NCBI GenBank assembly: GCA_030035585.1
Contig: CM057462.1
Span: forward strand, 92,215,234 to 92,279,233
Reading direction: 5' to 3'
Length of the DNA stretch: 64,000 nucleotides
Origin: Dugong dugon
Taxonomy: Eukaryota > Chordata > Mammalia > Sirenia > Dugongidae
Position 1 is the first letter of the stretch, and each line of letters opens with the position of its first letter. Below the pieces are notes generated by a model. The model was not told where the DNA came from. It ran no database searches and worked only from the letters and a program-made list of their open reading frames with translations. This document shows positions 23,666-64,000 of the stretch, piece by piece. The position numbers and the translations under genes are program-made.

Positions 23666-25135
23666 TAGTCCTTATGGTATACTGTCTGGATGTAATGTGA
23701 AACCTATAAATAGGGTACATTCTAAGTTTTCTTATATGTTCCAGTGATATTACTTCCTCAAACTTAAAATCACAAGTTTAAATAAGTTACTCAACTGCAC
23801 ATTTTAAGTTGGAATCACCAAGCTAACCTATTATATAAGCTGATATCCCAAATTCTCTTAAAGTATTTAAAATACTTGGTTGGTTGGAGAAATAAAAATA
23901 CTTGGTTGTTTGGAGAAATGGATAACTGTTTATTTTAAATACCAAATATACATAGATTTTTCCCAAACTTAATACAAACATATTAACACTATAAGTTAGA
24001 TTCAGCTTATTATCTCTATACTATGAATTTGATTTACTTCATCATCTCTATACTTAATTCTAAATCTTCCTAGGTTTAAAAATACCCACAGCCCATGAAT
24101 TCTCATCTCTGATAAATCTGCAACCCCCACCCTCTTGAGAAGATTCGTGTAACCTATTTATTGCTTGATTCTATTCTGAATTTTTTTCTGGTTCTTCACG
24201 TACATCCAGGCCCCAACTCAGAGATGTATAAATGACACAGGATTGGATCCTGCATAGCTGTCATGTGTTCTCACATATCTGTCTGTCAGTCACAATTCAA
24301 CAGATGTTCTCATGACACGACTGTCCCTACCCCACAGCTCCCGTGTTTACCTGTCTTCCCAGTTCAAGGGCTACCTGAATCTGTCTAGTATACTTTTGAG
24401 CCCTACTTCCAGATTATGGCCTGGAACCAGGGTCTGTCATGAAAACATGGACCCAGGAATCCACTCTTACGGGATGGGGCAGGGGAAGTTCTCAGAGAAG
24501 AGAGGGAATGAGTGGGAAGACACTCTGTAGAGAAGGGGTCAGAGGAAAGAGAGTTGTTCAGGGATATCTTCCATATTGGAGGGGAAACAAAACAGGGCTC
24601 AAACTGGCCCAAGGAATCAAGATTGAGGTTGTGTGTTGGGGGCTGGCAGCACAGCACTGGACAAGATAACATTGACCAGATCCTCAAAGCTGCCCTAGTT
24701 GAGGAAGGACTCTTTTTTGCCAGTCTTGGTTTATCTTTCTTCCGGTCTCTCCTTGTGTAAGCTATTCCATATACCACCACCAGCCAGTCAAGTTTCCAAA
24801 ATCTCATTGGTTTATGTCCCTTCTGCCTTAAAATGTCCGTAGCTCCCCATTGCCTACAAAATAATTAGTATGGTTCATGAGATTCTATAATCTTGCCCCA
24901 TCTATTTCTCCAGTCTCCTCCCTGGCACTCCAACCTCTTCAAAGCAACAGCTCTGTCAACATACCTGTGGGACAGCACCAGTGCCATTGCACCGTGATGA
25001 CTCCTTTCTGATGGCAAGCTTCTTGAGTACAGAGACCCAGTCACCTTTGTTTCTATCTCTGCCCACAACCAAAATAATAATAATTTATGCCTATGTATCA
25101 TTTTCTAGATTACAAAGACTTTGAGTTAATTTTTA

Positions 25136-25340
25136 CAAGGACATCATATTTGGTAAAGTAGAGGGACAACAAAAATGAGGGAAACCTTCAGTGAGGTGGA
25201 TTGACACAGTGGCCACAATAACGAACTCAAACATACCAGTTATTTTGAAGATGGCACAGGACCAGACAATGTTTCGTTCGGTTATATAGTATGGCCACCG
25301 TGAGTTGTAGACAACTCGTTGGCAACCACCAACAACAACG
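25136..25340 (+). mobile_element. RTE-type LINE 3' end
   Basis: It holds the same 3' blocks as the element at 14,970: acatcatatttggtaaagta, ggattgacacagtggcca, atggcacaggaccagacaat and the closing caccaacaacaac. It is more diverged than the other copy. Confidence 0.8.
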
Positions 25341-25344
25341 TGTG

Positions 25345-25625
25345 AGGTGGATATTATTATTCTCACTTTAGCGATGAGGAAATTGAGGATTAGAGGGAAA
25401 AGGGGAATAAAATTTATTGATAATTGAATGCGTGCCAGACACAGTTCTAGATGTTTTCACATATATTATCTGTTTTAATTCTCACAACAACCTCAGAAGC
25501 TACAGCCATTTTATAGGCTCAGCTCAGTTAAGTAGCTTGCTCAAGATTGTGCATTTTAGAGTCAAAGATTTGAGCCCTAGTTGTATCCGGTTCCTAAACC
25601 TATGATCTTTCCATTATGTTGTAAT
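25345..25625 (+). repeat. two MIR fragments in a row
   Basis: The first has tttagcgatgaggaaattga. The second starts near 25,405 and has cacatatattatctgtttta and aattctcacaacaacctc. Confidence 0.65.
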
Positions 25626-26000
25626 GCCTAGCCTGGGGCTGACATTTATTTCATGTTGTTGGTGAAATAAATAACTGTTTCCTAGCTTGTGCTTCCCACC
25701 ATTGGGACAAGTACCCTAAGCTCTCAAGTTCAGGGGCAGGCACCTGCAGCCATCATCACAAGGGTAAGACCTTGGCCTAGAGGTCTGATGATCCCTGCTG
25801 CTCTTAGCAGAATTAGAAGCTTTTTTCTAGTGCTTGTACCTGGGGACAGGGTTGGCAGTTCCATCCCCTGGGTCCACTCCTGTGGCATATGCCAAAGAAG
25901 TACTCTTGGTGTGAAGAGGTGAACCTGCTCAGGTTCTGGCTCCAGGCTTGGCTTGGTGCCTGGGACATAGGAGTTAGCTGCCGTATTACAAATGTGTTGA

Positions 26001-27060
26001 TTGAAAGAAAGAATATATGAAGGATTGGCAAGTCTACAGTTTCTGCTGCATTCAACTAGTACAGTATCATTTCTGATCAGAATGGGAGCTGGAGACTGTG
26101 AGGCCGGGACCGAAGGGGTTCCTAACTCTGCTGTGGTGAAATTGATTGGACCCAAGACCAGTATGAAAGTTCTTTGTCTGAAGGGAGTAATCCTTAAATC
26201 CCCCTTACGGTTTAAATGTAATTTGTGTCATTGTGAAGGAGTACTGGCAATGCAGGCGAATTCATTAGGCCAAATTGGGTTCGCTATGCTCGACAGTAAC
26301 GTTTCTGAAGATGAAGTTCAACCTTTGCTGGAGAGCTAAAACAAATGAATTTCTTAATAGCTGCCCCACTTAGTCTGTGCGTCTTAGGAAGCTTAATGTT
26401 TTTAATGCCTCTTCTTTTTTACCACACTTCACGGTCCATCTAACATTGCTGCTTCTGGTAATGTTTTTATATGGAGTTGAGTTCTATCATGTCTGTAGAA
26501 TTATGACTGAGGCCCATTTTTAGAAGAGAAGCTTTTCTAGGGCAAGGGTTGTAGGGTTTTTCTGGTTTAGCTTTGTGTACTGAAAAACACCATGCCAGGC
26601 TTATATAGTTGCTCAAAATGCTGTTCTCATAGTCCCAGCGTCGGAAAGAGTGGCATCAAGAGAGTGGCAGGCCACCATCAGAGAACATGTTGGAATGTGA
26701 TGCACTGGGTGAGCAAAGAAGCTTGGGCTGGGGATGTGGGAGAACCCTTGTGCCCAAATGCCCCTGACTCTGCCCTGGGATTTCAAGATCTCATTAAGAA
26801 AACTACCAATTATGTGGTTGGTTGCTCTGTTATTTCCAATGAAGAGATTATTGTGTTGAAGTTACATAAATCTGGATCTATTATTGAATATGTCAAGACA
26901 CATATCCTGGCCCAGTTTTTGCAAGCTTGTCTCAAAAACAAAGAAAACCTGGCACAGACCTTAAAAAATATGATTAAAAAAATGCATTTGTAGTGACTTA
27001 AAACATAAAAAAAGTGGTTATGTAAACTACTGTTAATAAAGCAAGCTCTCTTTTTAATAT
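26001..27060 (+). other. unidentified segment with two open frames and an AATAAA
   Basis: Two forward open frames of 112 codons (26,001-26,339) and 133 codons (26,592-26,993) lie in this stretch. They are followed 40 bases later by aataaa. I do not recognise either protein, and codon order gives no clear domain. It might be an old processed pseudogene, an unannotated repeat or chance. No TSD or poly(A) tract settles it. Confidence 0.2.
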
Positions 27061-27289
27061 ATTTTTTTAAATTTTAGTTTTAAAATTAAATAAGAGCCAA
27101 AACAAGCTATATAAAGTAACTGCCTTTTGGCTTACTAGTGTTCAACTTAATAGTCCTATATTGGGAACTGTTTTAATGTTACATCTGGAGGATTCCATGC
27201 ACACGGGCCAGCCCTGTTTGTCATTTGAAGGAGGCCAGGCTCCTTTGCCAATGGCCTGCTGTCTGTTTAGCTCTATAGTCCTGTGCAGA

Positions 27290-27740
27290 CAACCTGTATT
27301 GGTTTCCTCAGGCTGCCATAACAAAACACCCCAAATTAGGTGGCTTATAAGAAGAGAAATTTATTGTCTCACAGCTATGGAGGCTAGAAGTCCAAATTCA
27401 GGGTGTTAGCAGCACCATGTTCTCTGGAGCCTCTAAGGGGAAGATCCTTTCTTGTCTCCCAGCTTCTGGTATCGCCATGCGTTCCTTGGCTTGCAGCTGC
27501 AGTATAACTCCACGGTCACACAGCCGTTTTACCTCCGTCTGTCTCTCTTTGTCTCTTCTCTTCTTTTATAAGGACACCACTCAGACTGGAGTAGGACCCA
27601 CCTACTCCAGTATCATCTTGTGTTAATTTCATGGAAACCTTTTCAAAGACCCTATTTCCACACAAGGTCATGTTCGCAGGTACCAGGAGTTAGGGTGTAT
27701 CTTTTTTGGGGACACAATTCAACCTATAACACAGCCCCTG
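27290..27740 (-). mobile_element. MLT1-like LTR (ERVL-MaLR), antisense
   Basis: It reads from tttcctcaggctgccataac through atttattgtctcacagctat and ends aattcaacctataacaca. The reverse complement begins tgtgttataggttgaattgt, as expected for this LTR type. No internal retroviral sequence lies next to it. Confidence 0.75.
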
Positions 27741-28378
27741 GGACACAGGGACTTTCTTACCTCAGAGAAGGCAGTTGGCTGCTCAAAATGCCTGCTTACT
27801 TTTGACCTTGCTTGACAAGTTAGTAGAAAAATACTTAGGTTTTGTATCTCAAATGGTTATTTACCTTTCCCTTGAAAACCTTGACTCCTCAGTGCACATC
27901 AGACTCCTGAAACATGCGGTATAAATAGTACTGGCGTACTTTTTAAGCATGCTTAACAAGTTTACTGAAACCTTGACAATGGAGCTTCTTAATTGGCAAC
28001 TTCTGCTGAACCAGATAAAGAACACACATGTATGTATTTAAATAGATTATTAATAAAGTTTGAGGGATTAAATGGGCTTGGATATTAAATTATTCAGGTA
28101 AAATATTTTTAAATGTCATAGGTTCTTCAATTGCAAAACACTTTGTTTCGCTAAAAATTGTTTCATAAAAGCCAAGTCTATTTGAGACTGAGAAAAGTAA
28201 AAAAAAGCAAAATTTAATCTTACATTCATATTATTTTTTTTAAATCATAAAATGAGCAAACCTCCTACACTCAGAAAAAAACTTTTTTTTTTCCTATTCT
28301 TTTTACTTTTTCAAGATTTGGTGCATTCTCACCCTCACTTCCCCGTAAGTTCAAGAAACAAATCACTATCGGTCATTT

Positions 28379-28580
28379 GGAGTCCCAGTGGTGCAAATGG
28401 TTAAGCACTCAACTACTAGCTGAAAGGTTGGTGGTTCAAACCCACCCAGAGTCTCCTCAGGAGATAGCCTGGTGATCTGCTTCCGAAAGATCACAGCCTC
28501 AAAAACCCTGTGGAGCAGTTCTACTGCACACATGGGGTCACCACAAGTTGGAATCGACTTGACGGCAACTCACAACAACA
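28379..28580 (+). repeat. AfroSINE, sense
   Basis: The head ggagtcccagtggtgcaaat and the tail gaatcgacttgacggcaact with a final cacaacaacagc are well kept. Confidence 0.9.
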
Positions 28581-28839
28581 GCATTAGTCATTCAGAGTGT
28601 ATTTCTAAGTATCCATTCTTCTAGATCTGAGTGCTATTTTTATTACATCTTTGGTGGCCAATGAATAAATCTGTCTTGTTAGATAAATTATTTTTCCCCT
28701 TCTACCTGGGATTGCATGTGGGAAGTGAAAAATCCATTGGATCTCAAAATGAAGGCAATGTGAAGAAACCAGAAGTAAGTCAGATCCCTCACTTCCATTT
28801 AAAGATTGACCTTTTAACTTGCTAGATGGCATGGAACAA

Positions 28840-61069
<32,230 letters not shown>

Positions 61070-61199
61070 TGAGTTCTTTCTGTTGAGGGAATGATTGTCA
61101 TTTTATCGAACCTGTATTACAACAGCCCTTTTCTCCAGTGATCAAACAAGGTTCCAGCTGTGTTCACTTTCCTCCATATCTCTCTCAATACCTCATAAC

Positions 61200-61400
61200 A
61201 ACAGTAATAGCTAACAAATATCTGAGGTTTTCTGTTTGCCAAGTCTGTTGTAAGCCCATTACCTGTATATACTCACTGAATCCTCAAATGGGGTAGATTC
61301 CACTATTATCCCTACATACAGATAAGGAAACTGAGGCACAGAAAGGTTAAATAGTTAGTAGGTTCACTGTCAGTGGTAGAGTCAGGATAACTATCTCTAA
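61200..61400 (+). repeat. MIR
   Basis: It contains acagtaatagctaacaaata, tacagataaggaaactgagg and the following gttaaatagttagtagg. Confidence 0.75.
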
Positions 61401-61828
61401 ATCAGCCCCTCATCTGGTGGTGTGGTCTCCCGCCGATCACGTGCTGCTTTGTTTGGTCTGATCACTGGCCCTGGAAGAACACACACTGGTTCTAGGTTTG
61501 ATGAAAGGGGAGAAACAGTTTCATGGCCCAGCAAGAAATTTCTTCATTGAAAAATCTAAGGACTTGCTGCCTGGTGGTTTGGGTTCCCCGCCCCCACCCA
61601 AAGAGTCTTCAGAAGGACCGTGAGGGTGAGAACTTAGAGGACAGTCACCAGAATGGAGGAGCCAAAGGGGAGGCAGTGACGCACAGGGAGAGTTTCCCAG
61701 AGTGTGTTCCTCACAACATGCACCTTGACAGATGCTCCCCAACCAGAGTTCTCGGCCAAAAAAAAAACGTTTAGGAAATCTTGTTACACTAACCCCTTCT
61801 TGGCAATTCACAACAAACAAACAAGCAA

Positions 61829-62039
61829 AAAGCCAACCAGCTGCCATCAAGTCAATTCCGACTCATGCTGACCCCATGTGTGTCAGACAGGAACTGTGCC
61901 CCATAGGGTTTTCGGTGGCTGATTTTTTGGAAGTAGATCACCAGGCTTTTCTTCCTAGATGTTTCTGAGTGGACTCAAACCTCCAACTTTTAAGTTAGCA
62001 GCTGAGTGCGTTAACCATTTGCACCACCCCATGATTCCT
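61829..62039 (-). repeat. AfroSINE, antisense, first of a pair
   Basis: It begins aaagccaaccagctgccatc and ends with the head gttaaccatttgcaccaccc. Confidence 0.88.
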
Positions 62040-62046
62040 AGAAACA

Positions 62047-62246
62047 CGTACCCTTGCTGTCGAGTCGATTCTGACTCATAGTGACCCTATAGAACGGAGT
62101 AGAACTGCCCCATAGGGTTTCCGAGGCTGTAAATCTTTATGGAAGCAGACTGCCACATCTTTGTCCCACAGAGTGGCTAGTGAGTTTGAACTGCCAGCCT
62201 TCCTGTTAGCAGCCAAGCACTTTAACCACTGCTCCACAGGGTTCCT
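62047..62246 (-). repeat. AfroSINE, antisense, second of a pair
   Basis: It begins acgtacccttgctgtcgagt and ends accactgctccacagggttc. It lies seven bases after the previous copy and is closer to consensus. Confidence 0.92.
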
Positions 62247-62384
62247 TCTCACAACACATAGCACATGTTAAAGACTCTGAGAAAACTTGCGGTAAAGACA
62301 CCTGTTATTTTTCCACAAAGCCTCTTTTCATCTAACATCTAATTAAAATCCCATGGAACTTGCTTGGAAACCCCTGGCATAGTG

Positions 62385-62625
62385 GTTTTGAACATACGTT
62401 TTGGAGTAAGAGAGTTCTTAGTTCAAATTCTATTCCTGTCGCTTAATAGCGACGTGTCCCTGGGTAAGTTATTTCAAGCCTTGGTTTCCTTGCCTGTAAA
62501 ATGGGCAGAATAACGCCTACCTCAAAGAGTGTTGTAGGGATTTAAGGAAACAATACATCTAAAATGCTAAACTCTGCGCCTGCCACATAGGATTAGCTTT
62601 TGAGATAGGGTAGTTCTTATAGTTG
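62385..62625 (+). repeat. MIR-like fragment
   Basis: Blocks gtgtccctgggtaagttatt and ttgcctgtaaaatgggcag match MIR. Confidence 0.65.
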
Positions 62626-63579
62626 TTATTACAAAAAGGGAGAGGTGAGAAAATGCTTCACCTTTACGGTTTTTCCAGTGGCCAGGCTCCAGTTTCAATC
62701 CTTGAAGGTCTCTGTTGGGTTGTAGGCATCCCTTAAACTTAAACCAAGGCAGTGGGGTCTGCATTGTAGACCCACAGAATACCAGAGCAAGAGGAAAAGA
62801 GGAAAGGAACTGCACTTGTCTCTTTATCCTCAAGCTAAATGCCTGGCACGTGGTAGATACAAATAATGAATGAAAAATAAGTTTTTTTCTCAACCATAGT
62901 CTTAAGGGAATGATGAGGGAGAGGTGGGATGGCACCGAAGGGTGTGGGTTGCCTACAATGTCCAGGTATGTCACCATTTCAGTTGGAGAGACACCTTCCC
63001 TGACTCCATAGCTTCTGGGTCACAGCCTCAGCACTTTGTTGGGACTGTTCAAGCCCCCAAGGGGAATAGAAAATGGTGTGGTCAGCACATGGAGTTGGTT
63101 CTCCCTTTCGTCTAAGTATAAGATGGTAGAAATTTAGATGAGGGAAAGCACCAACGGGCAGTAAAAATGCCTCACTCCTGACTCTGCCATAGAATCACTT
63201 GGTCAAATCCTTTACCTCTTTGGGTCTCAGTTTTCTCAACTGTAAAATGGGCAATTAAACTAGAGCAGTGGTTTTCTTTCTTTTTTTTTTTAATATTAAA
63301 ATATTTATTTAAGCAGCAAAAAAAATTTTTTAATGAGAGGTAAATGGAGGGTTTTGCATTTTGAAACAGTCTCTGAGTACAGTGTGGGAAACAAATTGGA
63401 GGATGCAGAAGTGGGTATTGGGGCACCATTGCTCCAGGCGAGAGAAAGAATGCTCGTTTAGCAAGAGCTATGGCAGTGGGATGGAGAGAAGTGGGCGATG
63501 TTGAGAGATATTTAGAAGATAAAAGTCACTTAACTTTGCTGATGAGTTAGAAATGGGGGACAGGAAGTGTCAAGAATGA

Positions 63580-63810
63580 CTCCTAAACTTTGAAAACATT
63601 ATGCTAAGCGAAAGAAGCCAGACACAAAAGGCCACATGTTGTATGATCCCATTTATATGAAATATCCAGAACAGGTAAATCCATAGTAACTGAAAGCAGA
63701 TTGGTGATTACCAGAAGTTGAAGGGACTATGTTAAATACCACTGAATTGTTCACTTTAAAATAGTTAATTTTTTATTCTCTGAATTTCACCTCAATTAAT
63801 AAAAGAAAAA
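63580..63810 (+). repeat. L1 3' UTR fragment, sense
   Basis: Blocks cattatgctaagcgaaagaa, gccacatgttgtatgatccc and accactgaattgttcacttt end in an A-rich tail, as in older L1 3' UTRs. Confidence 0.8.
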
Positions 63811-63955
63811 AGAGTGACTCCTAGTTGTTCACTTGCTTTACAGGATAGACTGGTATCAATTCACTGACATAGGGAATGCTGGTGCTAGGCTTTGGGGGAA
63901 AGAACATGTTTTTCTTTTTGGACTTAGAGTTTGAGGAGCCCTTGAGACTTCAGAA

Positions 63956-64000
63956 GGAGCCCCGGTAGTGTAGTGGTTAAGTGCCGACGAGGTAAGTGCT
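63956..64000 (+). repeat. AfroSINE, sense, cut by the window end
   Basis: Only the tRNA-like head ggagccccggtagtgtagtg and about 25 bases are present. Confidence 0.8.

Noticed and set aside
25730-26155. Minus-strand open frame of 141 codons
   Set aside because: It is low in recognisable structure and overlaps an open frame on the other strand; nothing suggests coding.
63980-64000. Apparent splice donor gaggtaagt at the window end
   Set aside because: It lies within the head of an AfroSINE and follows no open conserved exon.

Overview
The window is vertebrate nuclear DNA from an afrotherian mammal, most likely an elephant or close relative. Two things show this. All confidently coding sequence consists of short exons bounded by splice sites, and together they encode phosphoglucomutase 1 (PGM1). 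The introns are littered with the tRNA-derived SINE (AfroSINE) and the RTE-type LINE that I know as typical of elephants, on top of mammal-wide MIR, L2, L1 and MaLR repeats. There are no operons, ribosome binding sites, CRISPR arrays or other prokaryotic features.

Layout. Bases 1-29,380 hold no exon that I can recognise. They should be the large first intron that follows the canonical first exon (1A), which lies upstream of the window. This part contains many repeats, including an L1 inserted inside an RTE element (10,895-15,236). At 29,381 the alternative first coding exon 1B begins, giving the isoform that starts MSDF. Exons 2 to 10 follow at 34,896-35,058, 35,779-35,925, 37,555-37,680, 40,265-40,455, 41,727-41,881, 44,770-44,885, 54,198-54,333, 57,433-57,616 and 60,911-61,045. 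The last exon, for about 29 C-terminal residues, is downstream. The ten exons join in frame to 1,653 bases (551 codons) with no stop. Adding the missing 29 residues gives 580, the length I recall for the human 1B isoform. All catalytic motifs are intact, so the gene is functional by inspection.

Notable points. Introns 2 and 3 both start with GC instead of GT (GC-AG introns). A five-codon upstream ORF (four sense codons plus stop) overlaps the exon 1B start codon. A nearly palindromic hAT-like foldback element with CAG...CTG ends and a near-perfect 8-bp target duplication sits in intron 7. The L1 inside the RTE element has a 7-bp target duplication but no 3' half and no poly(A). AfroSINEs lie 49 bp after exon 2 and 78 bp before exon 8. 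A perfect 51-bp tandem duplication lies at 22,992.

I found no new multi-gene system. The window is one housekeeping metabolic gene with its repeat load, and the observations of interest concern splicing, alternative promoter use and transposon structure. Repeat family names are from memory and need RepeatMasker to confirm.
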